Part shown: positions 23,966 through 35,626 of the stretch, one piece after another
How positions within the stretch are numbered: the first letter of the stretch is position 1
Layout: every line of letters begins with the position of its first letter
Origin: Carnegiea gigantea
Taxonomy: Eukaryota; Streptophyta; Magnoliopsida; Caryophyllales; Cactaceae
Direction of reading: 5' to 3'
DNA length: 64,000 nt
Assembly (NCBI GenBank): GCA_029747015.1
Contig: JAKOGI010000128.1
Coordinates: 799,001-863,000, forward strand
Notes under the pieces: generated by a model
The model's database searches: none
The model's input: only the letters and a program-made list of their open reading frames with translations
What the model was told of the DNA's origin: nothing
Translations under genes and position numbers: made by a program

Positions 23966-24535
23966 GATAATATGGTGGATACCCACTTGTGGTCAAATGA
24001 GGCCATATTGGTCTCAATATGCACTACATCACCTACAGTAGTGCTTCTGAGAGGTTGAGCTCTTATGCTCTTAATAATCCATAGCCCGTTGGGTTGGTGC
24101 TACTGAGATGCACTTGATGGATTCATCGATTGATATGTGTGAGGTTGAGCAAAGTCTTGCTCTTAATAATTCTATAACCATGATTATGGTAGTCCCTGTT
24201 AAGATGGACTTAATGGAATGATCTACATAAGAGTGAAGGTATGGCCGCCTTCTAGGAGAAACTCTAAGCTGTCTCTTATAAGCACCTATGAGACCCCAGG
24301 TGTATGCATGGTCTTAAAAGCACAAGTGAGTCATTGTAGAATACACAGTGACCATAAGGGGTGGTATGTGTTGTGGGGGTCTCAACCAAAATCTGTCAAG
24401 TTCAAGATTTGTTCACTCAATAGATGCAGTTGTTGCCCTACTTCACTATGTATCAATTCAATCGAAAGACATTAATTCCTAAGTATCTAACTCCTCATTT
24501 GCCTAGATCAATTATTTGCTGGTCTGTATGCCACT

Positions 24536-24545
24536 AGAAAGGGAT
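24536..24545 (+). promoter_or_regulatory. Polypurine tract of the Copia element
   Basis: AGAAAGGGAT abuts the 3' LTR and would prime plus-strand DNA synthesis. Confidence 0.75.
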
Positions 24546-25293
24546 TGTTGTAAGTCATTACAAAAACTAGCCTTATTTCTTCCTACTCCTTGTCTCGCAT
24601 AAGAGGATGAGAAGCCTTTTATGGGGTTTTTATTATTCCTTTCTTCTTGGGCTTGTTGAATTCCTTTGGGCTTAGTTTTATAGTGCTCTGAGGTGAGGGT
24701 GAGCACCACACACCTACGCGCATGCCGCCTGCCTGCCCGGTCTGGTCCGATCGCATCGCAGACGTGGGCCTTATATGCTAATTATTTGGAGAAAATTTCT
24801 TTTAATTCTTTCATCCGTTGGCTGCACAACCTCCAACGTTCACTTGTATATTTCTCTCCTATTTTTTTTTTTCTCCTTAATGGCTAGTGGCCCTAGTTTT
24901 TAGCAATAAGAGTGGTGACCCTATTTTTTAGCTATGAATTCACTATGCACCATAGATGTTCCCTCCTCTTTTTCTCACCTCCAGCAACTCCACTCTATAG
25001 TATAAATAACCTAATCCCTTACACCTTCAAATCACACCAAACATCTCCTCTCCTCTCCTTCTCCATTTTCTACTGTTCTCTTCTCTGTTCTGGGCAATTG
25101 TAGTCTTGTGTATTTCATACTTCTACTGTGAGTGCACACATTCAGCAAGCTAGCTGTGTAAACCTTAGGGAGCAAATGACTGTTTTTGATTTACACCGAG
25201 GTCAAGCTGAAATCACTTTCAAGGCAATGACACTCCCATGGTGCAGCTCCGGTCCCAATCCCTTGCCATTGATTTAGACGTACTTTTCTTGCA
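24546..25293 (+). repeat. 3' LTR of the Copia element in ALS
   Basis: 748 bp, aligned over its whole length with 19615-20355. Shared blocks include CCTACTCCTTGTC, GGCTTGTTGAATTCCTTTGG, GAGCACCACACAC, CACCTTCAAATCACAC and TGTGTAAACCTTAGGGAGC. Differences are spread throughout, with small indels. Confidence 0.9.
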
Positions 25294-26751
25294 TACCCAT
25301 CCCTCCAGAAGTTAGCAATTGGCATGGGGACTTGAGCTGCAAACATTTGGTGTTGCCCCACTCCTATTGCAATTATCGCTCCTTTTATTAGCTCATTTGA
25401 CATTAAAACCGTGTCTTCTTCACGTATTAATTTCTTGTTGTTGTGATCCGCATGATTTTTTGAATGTATAAGAGAATGTTTTGGTTTTGTTCCCTTATCA
25501 CATTTCTCCATTTAAAGAAATTGGTGCTTCTAAGGTGGCCACTTTTGAACAAGGTGTTATTGATAACTTTTAACGTGAGCTTAATATTGCAGTGCATGCA
25601 AATTTTAGATGGGTTAATGTCAATGTGGACTATTCTAGATTGGCTAGCAAATGCCTTAATTTTACCAGTGACACGATCGTCAAACCTTACACCAAAAGCT
25701 AATAACAAATTAGAGTGATTAACAGCATAATTAGCACATATTATGCCATGCATCACTGGCATTCCTGGGAAATGGCCATTGACATCGTTGCGATAGAACA
25801 CTCTTAGACCCATTAATGTGCTTGCAACAGGGATATGTGACAACTCCACAAACCTCCTCAACTCCTCACTTGCATTCATATAACCGCCTCCGACATACAA
25901 GATGGGCCTCTCAACCTGAAATATCATGTCCATGATCTTATCCTAGGTCCTTACGCCATCCGGCCTTGGAGGTTGCAGTTGCACATTACATTCAGGGAGT
26001 TTGATCAAGTTGGTCCACTTGGGTGTAATAACCTCTTCTTAGATGTCCTTTGGGATATCAATTAGAACTGGTCCTGGCCGACCTAACTGAGCAATCAAAA
26101 AGGCCTCTTTGGCGACTCGAGGGATGTCATTTGGGTCAAGGAGGAGGAAGGTGTGCTTAGTGATGCTTCGAGTAATATCCACTATATGGGCCTCCCAGAA
26201 GGCATTAGTGCCCATGTTATTTTTGGGCCACTTGACCTGTGATGGCAACCATAAGAACACTATCAACCATAGCGTCCGCTAGACATGTGACAAGGTTGGT
26301 TGCCGCAGGGCTCAATGTGGCTATGATCACACCTAACGTACCTGTGGCACATGCATAACCCTCTGCCCGTAGGACCCCGTCTTGCTTATGGTGGGCCAGG
26401 ATTATCCGAATGCACTTGGATCGAGAAGGCATGATGAATTTCCAAGGATGCCCCTCTAGGGTATGCGAACACATAGGACACCTCTTCTAGCTCGAGTGCC
26501 TCCACAAACACGTCAGCGGCCTTACGAGGGGGAGGAAGGGGTTGTGGTGAGGCGGTGATCAAGTGGAGGTGACAATTGGAATTTAATTTCGACATGAAAA
26601 TGTTACAAAGGGAGAATTTAACTTGCATATATAAACAAGGGGAACAAGGATAACAAGTTGTATTATGCTTGAGCTCAAATGAGCAATTATGAGGAGAGCG
26701 TGGTCTTAGGAAGTCTTTGGAGGAAGAGTAGTTTGGAGAAACAATTGCCAT
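25294..26751 (-). pseudogene. Acetolactate synthase pseudogene, N-terminal and middle part
   Basis: From the start codon at 26751 the minus strand reads a plastid-transit-like leader rich in Ser, Pro, His and Asn, then ADVFVEALE...[81 protein letters not shown] and GVRFDDRVTGK. Frameshifts occur near 26420, 26235, 26040 and 25500. The catalytic Glu of HEQGG is Lys (HHKQDG) and the AYPGG motif is AYPRG. Just before the Copia insertion about 20 bp are missing between FAAQ and the QWLTSGG-like segment. With 19060-19614 the total is 2013 bp, the normal length of an intronless ALS gene. This is therefore a full-length decayed copy, not a fragment. Confidence 0.95.
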
Positions 26752-28277
26752 TTTCCTAAGTCTTGCTTTTGGGAGATCCTAGATCTCGCAGGAGGGGTTT
26801 TTATAGAAATCTTCCAGACAAATTTTCAAATAATTGAATAGGAACTTCATTGTACGTGTCTCCTTAACTAAGCCTTCCTGAATCTTGGCCATATAAATTC
26901 AAGTAAGCCACAAAGAAAACAACATGACAACAAAGCTATCCCACCACCACATATGCCTTAGTCAAACATATGAAAGTGGAGTATGGTCATTAATTAAAAA
27001 AATTAATCTGTCTTGGAATTCACTTATTTTGCTTGACATTAATAATATCCTAAGGAATTGGCTCTCCACTAAGAGAGAGTCCATTAATTAAATTTATGCA
27101 ATTTTTTGGATGAGATCATCTTACAATAAATTATTGTTAGAGGACTGATGTACCTAACTTGAAACCATATAATAAGACATGATATAGTATTCTTGATCGC
27201 ATTATTATAAAATATAATTGTCAGATGGTCCCTTCCGTGAGACGAACTAATATATTTATGAATAAGGGCAAAACTAGCAACTTTTTTTAGGGGGATGACC
27301 CATTGATATGAAACTTTTTTGCCCTGAGACCTATGTTATTGTATTAGTTTTAACTTGAAAAATAAAATAAAAAAATATTTGTGCACAATATAATGAAAAG
27401 GTTCTTTAAAAAAATGAATAGTAGATAGAAGAGTCTTTTTCCCTCTGAGACCTATGCTATTGTATTAGTTTTAACTTGAAATATATGAAAGCATACAAAA
27501 TTTGAACTTTAAGAGATTTGATATGTATGAATTAATTTTTTCTTGAGTAACAAGGTAAAATTTTATGAACTTTTAAATAATTTTGAAGAAATTTTTATCA
27601 ATAATTGCCTACGCCAACATTGCAGTGGACATTTAGGGCTCCTAAAAAGAAGGGGAAACCCAAACATATTAAGACTCAACTATCAAAGTAAATGATTCAT
27701 AAGAAAAATATGGCAGCATTATTATAAACTACTTTATAATAAAGTTGACAAAAGAACAAAAAGTGTTTCATATAACTAAGAAACTAGGAAGATTAAGGAA
27801 AGAAATTTGAAGGGTAAAAAAAAAAATTACTGACTCTTAAGTACCTAAGTTCTATGGTAACTATTTTTAGACCCCCTTCTTTTTGAAACTAATTTTAAGG
27901 TACCTCATGTTTTCAAACAATATATTTTTAGGTCCTTTTTATTATTATTTTGGCCTAAAAGTTGTAGAAATTTTCAACTTCAGTCTAAATGGGGCTCAAA
28001 ATACAAATACTTAAACTTATGAGCTTTTTGGAAAATATGCTTGTTTTCAACCATTAAACATCTTATACTGACTTCACTAGTACTAGTTATCACAATCTAC
28101 TACTTAGATTATACATAGTATATTAGTTTTATTAGAGGCCCACCATGCTTAGCAAAGTAATTAAGGTTTAATTAGAGAGTTTCGACCATTACTTGAATTA
28201 GTCAGCATTGGACCTTAGCGTTTCTCGAGTTTTCAGTTTACAAAGATTGCTAATCTCAACCACATATTCCTTAGATC
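26752..28277. other. Former ALS upstream region and AT-rich DNA
   Basis: Immediately upstream of the ALS start (minus strand) lies TTTATAGAAATC-like sequence near 26800 that could be an old promoter, but no clear TATA box with spacing can be defended. A 37-bp block CTGAGACCTATG(T/C)TATTG... is repeated directly at 27324-27360 and 27445-27481. No gene is visible. Confidence 0.45.
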
Positions 28278-28282
28278 AAGCA

Positions 28283-29588
28283 TGTTGACCCAATTAATGT
28301 ATAAGGTTTTGATGATGACAATCCAAATGACCTAATCAATATGCTGTGAGTTATGTATTGTGCTTGAGTTGCATGCTAAGACAGGATCTCGAAAATACAT
28401 GGCGCATTTCGAATGAGCATAGAGCATCAAAGTTGATAACAAGCGTAAGAATCTGAGAACACTCCATCAGAACAGTTCTGGGAGTGGAAGCATGGACTTG
28501 TGCAAGAAGTCCAGCTGATAACAGGAGTCTTAGGCTTAGCATTGGTTTTATTTTTTAGATTCTTATTAATATGTCAATTAGAAGGTCTCTGATTTAGCAT
28601 CCACTTTGAAAAGTTTTGGTGACTCAGAACATTGTCTCAAAATAGGTCCAAGAGGCTAGGTCTACAGTGTTTTGAAGTTGGGAATAAAAATTCGAATTTC
28701 AACATTTTTCTTAAAAGGATTTTGAACTGACGTTTTTCAGGAAACAATTGGAATTAATTTATGTCAGTCAAAATCTAAAACTATTTCTTCCCTTGTTTAA
28801 GAGACAAAATATTTTTCAAATATTTGGTGAGATTTAATCCTATCTCGCTTAAAGAAAAAAATATCTTTCCTAAATATTTGATCTTATCTCCTAAAAAAAA
28901 AAAATTCTCCAAATATTTGATCCTATCCTATAAGGAAGATTGGTAATTGTTCCACTATTTAAGGCGGCCAGTTCCCTTAACTTTCCTCAGGGTTTTTTCA
29001 CGATTTCCAAGTGCTAAAATTGCTTTTCTGAGTCTGAATTTTTCTGTGAGAAAAACCTTCAAAAGAATGCTTAATCGAGTCTTCATTATTGACATAATAG
29101 GAGTTGTATCGTACCTTACACTCAGCTTATTTAGAAGCATTCAAGTAAGGTATTCTTTATCTCTTTTCCGTCATCGTAGGTTGTCCAAGTCTTGGTAGGC
29201 GTTAGGCGCTGTGTCCGTAGGGGACATGTGGACGTTGTATCCGTGAGTATTTGTCCAAGTCTTGGGAGACTTTGGATGTGTGTCTGTAACGAAAGTCTAG
29301 AGTAGACTAAGTTACGTGTGTTACGGTTGTAACGTGTTCGGCCCATTTAGTGAAAGAGTTGTTGAAATCCTACTGTAGTAGGTCGTGGTTTTTATACCTC
29401 AGTTGGGCCAGAGGTGGTTTTTTATGTAAAAATATTGTGTCTTCTTTACTGTTTCCGCAGTTATACTTGTTTTTGCTTTACTGCAAACATGCATTCCAAA
29501 TAGTTTTGGCGAGCGTTTTGAGTAAATCGAAAAAACTGGCAGACACAATTTACCCGCCTCTTGTGTCCTTGTATCAGTAAATCTAACA
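28283..29588 (+). mobile_element. Second Copia solo LTR, 1306 bp, 5-bp TSD
   Basis: It begins TGTTGACCC and ends ATCTAACA, with perfect 5-bp duplications AAGCA on both sides (28278-28282 and 29589-29593). The opening (GGTTTTGATGATGACAAT) and closing (TTTACCCGCCTCTTGTG) are those of plant Copia LTRs. The block GTAACGTGTTC(A/G)GCCC...GGTAGGTCGTGGTTTTT...CCTCAGTTGGGC is shared with the solo LTR at 12430-14126, so the two belong to related families. No internal domain adjoins it. Short frames within are not genes. Confidence 0.93.
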
Positions 29589-29907
29589 AAGCATAACATA
29601 GATCCATTTTGCTTCCTACCTTGGACCATAGTCACTAATTAAGTTTTTAATATTTTAAAGGGTAGTGAAACTTTAATCAAGAAATTATCATATTAATGAT
29701 ATAAGGTTTAATTGAATAACGTTCCTTACTAAGAAACTTCTTATATTGACAGCTTAAAAGTGAAAATATTACACTGGAAAAATTGAAGAGGGACTTAAGC
29801 TACTAAGATCATCAAAGATGCTTACTCATAGAGAAATGGAGAATCCCAACTTCTCTTTTGCTTAAGCATGCATAAATGAATGTGTTCCTTCTTATTCCTC
29901 AGCCTCT

Positions 29908-29917
29908 CCTTTTATAG
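29908..29917 (-). promoter_or_regulatory. Candidate TATA box of the pararetrovirus
   Basis: The minus strand reads CTATAAAAGG, downstream of the last viral reading and followed by a purine-rich GAGAGGCTGAGGAATAAGAAGG start-like region. This is the usual place of the pregenomic RNA promoter in caulimovirids. Inferred from position and sequence only. Confidence 0.5.
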
Positions 29918-29919
29918 AG

Positions 29920-31230
29920 GAGATGGAATGCATACGATACCCTAACAGTTACAGTACATAATGTTATTTTCATATAACTACAGTTGTCTTCCCATGTATA
30001 CAGTAGACAATATTATTTTACTAACTTGATACTTGACAAAATAGTACAATTATGAAGCAACAACTTCTCGGAGCGTTTAATGCTCACAAACTAGTCATCT
30101 GTATTGAGATTTTACATGCCTTCATCTCCAATAATGTCTTTCAGTCCATCAATATCCAGATAATCGTAAAAATCTTGATCAAGTTGAAGATGCTCTGGAT
30201 TCTATTTTTCAAATAATTCAAGAAGATATCTCTTTTATTTTTGGGATAAGAATTTTCTAGCTCCAATATCAAAGAAATAATCAAAGACATCTTCTAAAGT
30301 AGCTCCTTTTACCTTCGTATATTTGTTGAATTCATTATGATAAATGAAAGTAGTGTTCCCGCAAATGCATTAGTATTCTTCCTTGTTCAATTAATGCTCA
30401 TATTTGCTGATAAATGTTGTAAAAACTAATAGCTCTTGCTAAAGCAGGATCACTAACTAATTATTATCATTCTGGAAACCATTCTTGTCATTGATAATTG
30501 AGATCGCCTAAATCAACTATTTGAACAAGATAATAGGCCGGTTTGGTTTTTCCATTTTCATACTCAATTATTACACAATGTTGCTCCACACATAGGCATC
30601 TATTGCATGGATGTTAGAGCTGGGAATGTCTGACCCAACATGATAGCATGACACGAACCCGACTCGAAGTTACTAAGAGAAACCTGACCTCGACCCGACC
30701 CGAATCGATTTCGACCGAAGTCGACACGATTTGACTGTTTGGCATGGAAATATGTTATTTTTCAATTTAAGGCCAATGTAGGCTATTTTCAACGCTAACA
30801 AGAAATTGACCCGTTAATTAAATGGGTTGACCCAACCCGACTCATTTCCCAGCTGTAGCGGAACTTTGTTGCACCATCAAGAGATTTACAATCCATGGAT
30901 CATTTTGAATATGTATTGTTGAAATTTCATTAGTATTGAGAAAAATGGGCACTTTAGATCTGCGATTTCCATGAGGTAAACTATCATTCTATATTCCAGG
31001 CTTTCATGATGAGTCATCTGGAGATATTGAATTTGCTAGAAAACTAACACTGCCAACTCAAAATCTATCGGGAAGTAGATTATAGTACTTTATGATTCCT
31101 AAATATCATGGGAATAATTATAATAGTAGGTTACGCAGGTTATATACCACTCGTTGAACCATTTTTCTTAGACATGAGAACTTATTTTTTCTTAGATATC
31201 ATAAGGATATCGTAAGTTATTAATTTATCA
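29920..31230 (-). pseudogene. Pararetrovirus region after RNase H, function unassigned
   Basis: Broken minus-strand frames follow the RNase H. Readable patches such as DPALARAISFYNIYQQ (near 30440) and HLQLDQDFYDYLDIDGLKD (near 30180) have protein-like composition, so this was probably coding. In cavemoviruses and solendoviruses a translational transactivator/inclusion-body gene occupies this place, but I recognise no diagnostic motif. A small inverted-repeat element at about 30616-30852 interrupts it. Confidence 0.45.
30616..30852. mobile_element. Small MITE-like insertion in the pararetrovirus
   Basis: The ends read TAGAGCTGGGAATG and, inverted, TACAGCTGGGAAATG, an imperfect inverted repeat of the hAT type. 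The interior is rich in CGACCCGACC/GGGTTGACCC motifs, unlike the AT-rich surroundings. No 8-bp duplication is visible, so boundaries are approximate. Confidence 0.55.
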
Positions 31231-31940
31231 CTCTAGAAGGCTAAATCTTTGGGCTGTTAGATAGGCAGAAGATAACATACCAAAACATGATCGACTTTTT
31301 GTATGGGATGCCAAAATATCCATAAGGATGTTACTAGAATGAGGAGCTTGTTCTAGCAGTAATGACATTTCATTTTGGATTTTCTCCATTTCCAGCAGCA
31401 GTTCTGCTCTGATCATCACAATTGGTAAGCTCACGAATTAAACTATCTGCAAGGGAGTTCTTCGATCCATGTATATGTTCAATAAAGCAAAAAAATCTAG
31501 TTAAGTCATAATTGCCAATACAGGAGTCTCCCTTGCGCTTGCATGTTTGATAAATTCTTTTTCACAAAACCAAATATTCCTTTATAATCAGTTTGAATAA
31601 GAAAAGGTTTTAGGGCTAAAAGATTAAGAACTTTTCGATCCCCCTTATGACTACAAGGATTTCGTTTTCCATCGTGGGATAGTTGTATTCTGCTTCACTA
31701 AACTTCCACTGTAATATTTACAGAGTTTTTCTCCTTCTTTGATTTTGATAACTGCACTCCAGTGTTTATTGCTGGCATCTATCTCAAGAATTAAATCATC
31801 TTCTTTATTAGGCAAATTAAGAATAGAAAAATTTTTATACATCTTTTTGAAGTTTTGAACAATCTTTGAATCTCTAGTGGTACATGTTAAACTTACTTCT
31901 TTCTTAAGTTTTTGTTGCAATAGTTTTCTCAATTTAGCCA
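31231..31940 (-). pseudogene. Pararetrovirus RNase H relic
   Basis: The minus strand shows DLILEIDASNKHWSAVI with the first catalytic Asp in place, KLCKYYSGSLVKQN, and near 31440 the C-terminal patch HIHGSKNSLADSLIREL. These are the caulimovirid RNase H landmarks (ETDAS, CRYxSG, ADxLTRE). Gypsy and Copia RNases H do not carry the CKYYSG block. A frameshift and stops lie between the two halves. The downstream frame to 31231 (AELLLEMEKIQNEMS) may be the polyprotein tail. Confidence 0.85.
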
Positions 31941-32820
31941 GATTTTTAATAAAATTCGAGGTATAGGTAAGACATCCCAGAAACCTTTCTAATTACTTCC
32001 TATCTTCAATCTTTTCAGGGTAATTTTCTATTGCTTCCAGAATATGTAGAATGACTTGTCTAACTTTTATCTCCAGACCTAAAACTCAATTTCTTGTACA
32101 GCATAGATGCACTTGTTCTTACCAAGGATAATATAATGATCAATGCATCTTTGGGTGAAAGTTAGGACATCATCCTTGTGCTATTCTATGATCTTGGAAA
32201 AGACAACGATATCATCGATGTAGACTAGACAACAGTGACTAAGGACTTTGAAGATGTCATCCATTCTTTTTTAAAATATTTAGGGTACATTTTTAAGACC
32301 AAATGTCATTACTATCCACTCATAATGTCCTTAATGGGACGCATTCCTCATCTATTTTTATCTACCAACATCCGTTTTTGCAATTCATTTTTGAGAACCA
32401 AGAGGTTCCTTGAATTATGTTGAAAATGACTATTTTGTTAGGAATATAATAACCATCAAAGATAGTATTATCATTAAGCTTTTTGTAATTTATTACCATT
32501 TGAACTTTTTCCCTTTTTTCTTTAGCATGATTTCTTACCATAAAAGCAGGACTGGTGTAAGGACTCTTACTATTCCTGATTAATCCTTTATTCATATGTT
32601 ATTTGATTTGCTTATTAAATTTTTGGATATCCTGGTGAGTATACACCATTTGTTTGACTCGGATAATAGTATTGGGATTTAGTAAAGTAATCTTTGCAAA
32701 TATCTTATCTTTATCCCAAAATTTTAGAAGATTATCACAGCATGGTTCTTTGTATAATTATTCTTGTTGTTCAACAATCTGCTCTTTAATAGACAACTCA
32801 AGTAGTGAGATTGTCAGTGG
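31941..32820 (-). pseudogene. Pararetrovirus reverse transcriptase relic
   Basis: The 77-codon frame at 32362-32595 carries the N-terminal blocks INKGLIRNSKSPYTSPAF-like, MVINYKKLND and FSKMNCKNGCW, specific to caulimovirids. The catalytic box reads YIDD at 32211-32222 and is intact, but the frame around it is broken by stops and shifts. RT would copy the pregenomic RNA into DNA in the cytoplasm. This copy cannot yield a full enzyme. Confidence 0.9.
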
Positions 32821-32869
32821 TATCTCACCATTGAAGGCACTACCTTCTTACTATGCTGACTGCGTGTGA

Positions 32870-33250
32870 ACTCAATCCTCTGATGAGTGTAAGTTATACT
32901 TAATTTTTCAATAGGAACTGAATGATCATTAATTATAAATATTATTTGGTTCCTAGTATGTGCCCATAGAGATTATAATCTCTTTAATTTATTTCCAATC
33001 ATCAAATGATGAGAGGGTTGGTTGGTAGCCTATAGAACTGATATAATGCATTGGATTTCTCCTATTTCTATGGATGACCCTTCTATGGCTTCTTTGTGGC
33101 CCATAATGCTATTATTAGCTATCCTTACTTGTAAGGGATTCTTCACTTTTTTCCACATATATTCCAACAATAAAGATCTTTTTCCAAAGCATACAGAACA
33201 ACCTGTAGAGACACAATTCAAATTTGTTATATCCCTCTGAATACACATTT
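32870..33250 (-). pseudogene. Pararetrovirus aspartic protease relic
   Basis: The frame at 33030-33248 holds the active-site block with STGCSVCFG at 33191-33211, where the catalytic Asp of the DTG/DSG triad is Ser. It is followed by VKNPLQVRIA and an EGSSIEIGEIQC stretch. After a shift, LMIGN (near 32995) and FIIND give the second half of the fold (IIGNxF...ITF in relatives). The protease would process the polyprotein. Loss of the Asp alone inactivates it. Confidence 0.8.
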
Positions 33251-33689
33251 ATTAGGGTATAGATACTATTGGGATTTGTGTTGGTGACTTCATAGCTTAT
33301 CTCTATAGTCATATTTTTGACTAATTTATCTTCATAAATTGGCTCACTAATAGTTCTTGTTTTATACCTAATGACTTTTCTATCTAGACTCATACTTCGA
33401 TCTATACTATATCTTATGGATTCAAAACTCATTCTACTCATTTTACTTGTCCTGCTAATTCTATCATCTTTTTTAAGCTATTCTTTAGCTGATGAAGACC
33501 CTTCTCCTAATTCTGGTCTTGCACTCTTGCTTCTTAATAATTGGAGTTTAATGGTAATTTATCATTCTCATCAATTTTTATCAGATTTTTCTCATTGATT
33601 TTTGTAGGATTGGCAAAGTTAGATTTCTATGACCTATCAATCTTTATCTCTTACAGGTAGGAATTTATCCTTTGAATTTTCTGCATTAG

Positions 33690-34386
33690 AGTAGGACTCT
33701 CAAATTTTTCTACCTCGATCATTGTTACATTAGTCTTTTGATTTATAGTATTATCTAATTTGTAGATATTTTTTCTAAATATCCTCAGTGGATAATCTCC
33801 TCTTTTCATATCTATCCTAACTGTTTTTATCTAAAGAGACAAGAAGTTTTTAGCAAACTCATCCTTTATACTCACATAATATCCATGTCGACAATTGAAT
33901 GCTACTGATCCATTACTTAAATTAATTTTAACTCTTGTGGTAATTTGGTATTAAATTTGGTATGCCTGATATCATATAATTGAGCATAAAGATCAATATC
34001 TTTGCCATAATACTTTAGTAGATTAATTTAAACTTTGACACTTTTAATATGGATATGCCTATACTTTCCATCTTTGTTATGCTTCAGCATATTTTTCCAA
34101 TTGATGAGATTAACTTCTTTGACATCATAATCACAAGCTTTTATTTCTAGATCTCCTTCCATCATTTTATATACATACTTACTCTTCCATTGAAAGATGG
34201 ACTTTTTGTAAATCATATCTTTCTGAATTATGGGAAGGATCCAATCTCCTTTGACTTCTTTGTTCTCATTATCCATAGCAAATTCTTCTCCTTGAAGGTC
34301 ACTAAGACTAATGGAACTACTTTCCATGATGTGACTAGCCTCTTCAAAATCACTTTCTTCATATTTGTCTTCTAGTACCATCTTAA
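33690..34386 (-). pseudogene. Pararetrovirus movement protein relic (30K type)
   Basis: A 117-codon frame (34028-34381) starts with an acidic segment, then WKSKYVYKM and KYRHIHIKSVKV. After one stop it continues as YYGKDIDLYAQLYDIRHTKF, and then GSVAFNCRHGYYVSIKDEF, which resemble the core beta-strands of caulimovirid movement proteins. Such proteins widen plasmodesmata for spread. It follows the coat zinc finger directly, as in a CP-MP polyprotein. Identification is from family memory, without a search. Confidence 0.65.
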
Positions 34387-34479
34387 CAATTCACTTGGTA
34401 TTTTTTAGGGCTAGGTCTAGTGTTTCTTCTTCGCTAAGTTCAAAACTAGGCTGTCTAAGGTTTCAATAAGCTTATTATT

Positions 34480-35626
34480 CTTCCTATTTTTGCATTCGTT
34501 TGCATAATGACCTACTTCTGTGCATGTCGAATACTTACGGCTGTTTTTCCTGACAAGACAAAAAGCAACTTTCCTAAAAAATCTTCGGTTTTTAGGGCTT
34601 GGTTTGTTATAATATTTTCTTTTATATTTCTCCCCCCTTTGCTTGTTAAAGCTATTTTTCTTATAAATTTTTTTTTTCTCCTTTTAAGTTCATTTCCCCA
34701 TTGGTGATGAGAATCCCAACAAGCTAAAAACTGTTTCTTTATTTATTTATTTTTTTTACTTTTGGAGATCAAGGCATTGATTATTGACCCATTTTCTTAA
34801 ATAAGAGATTCCTGAACCAACGACATCAATGACATCTACTTTTACAAGCAATACAGTGTACTTTTCATTAATGATAGAATTTATCAGATATGACAATTTA
34901 TCATAGAACATACCAAGATTAGTTTCGTTATGCTTAATTTTATAATAATATTGACTAAATTCAACGATACAGTTTCCAGACATCTCATATCCCACCTCTA
35001 TATTATTAATCTTTCTTTACCATCCTATATCTTTTTCATCCAAATTAAGTTTAGCTCCGATAAATTTAGTTTCGATTTCCTTACATAAATTTTTGAACAG
35101 TGCAACTGGTGTTTCCATTATTCTTAATGCATTACCATCAATGAATCATGTCAGTCAACTACTGTACTAGAAAAACTATGTCTGATGTAGTTTAGAAATT
35201 TACCGCAGTCCATGTAATGTTTAGGTTTAGGACATTATTCATGCCTCTTTTCTAATGTTCAAATATTTCTTCTCTCTTGCGAGCTCCATGGATATTTAAG
35301 ATGTATCATGTTTGATTAATTGGGATAAGACCAATTTCTTCAGAGGTCATAGTTTTCCTTGGGATAAAGCTAAAAGAAAAATTCGTCACACGTTCTGTTG
35401 GAACGTACCTAGGTCTCAAAAAATGGGCGTTTCTTCTAGGAGGGTCCCCAGATTTCTTAGGTTTCGGAACTACATTGTTAACTAGATTGGACTCAATTTT
35501 ATCTATGTTAAGCTCTTCTCCAATCGCATTAACCTCATCGTCAAATGTTATTTTACCATATTTTTTTATGTAGTTTTCTTCTAATTTCTTCGAAAGGTAC
35601 AACATTAATATCCTCTAGCTTAATTG
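34480..35626 (-). pseudogene. Pararetrovirus coat protein relic, C-terminal part with zinc finger
   Basis: Minus-strand frames at 35306-35605 and 34756-34995 read a Lys/Glu-rich N-side, then VGYEMSGNCIVEFSQYYYKI and SYLRKWVNNQCLDL, with the layout of a caulimovirid capsid protein. A basic stretch follows, then the zinc finger at 34492-34533, reading YSTCTEVGHYANEC: the first Cys of C-X2-C-X4-H-X4-C has become Tyr. In the virus the finger binds nucleic acid. The N-terminal side is cut off by the CRM element at 35627 and resumes at 42441. Confidence 0.75.

Larger units (their letters stand above)
19615..25293 (+). mobile_element. Complete but decayed Ty1/Copia retrotransposon, 5679 bp, inside ALS
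   Basis: LTRs at 19615-20355 and 24546-25293 start TGTTG and end TTCTTGCA. Near-identical 5-bp duplications flank the element (TATCC at 19610-19614, TACCC at 25294-25298). A polypurine tract AGAAAGGGAT ends right at the 3' LTR. The interior reads gag, integrase, reverse transcriptase and RNase H in Copia order, with many stops and frameshifts. The element lies antisense to the ALS pseudogene and splits its TSGGLG/AMGFGLP region. By eye the two LTRs differ clearly more than those of the CRM element, so it is an older insertion. Confidence 0.94.

Noticed and set aside
24218..24475. 85-codon plus-strand frame between Copia RNase H and 3' LTR
   Set aside because: It lies in the untranslated region after the polyprotein stop. 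It has Cys/Ser richness but no known motif, and is closed off by the polypurine tract.
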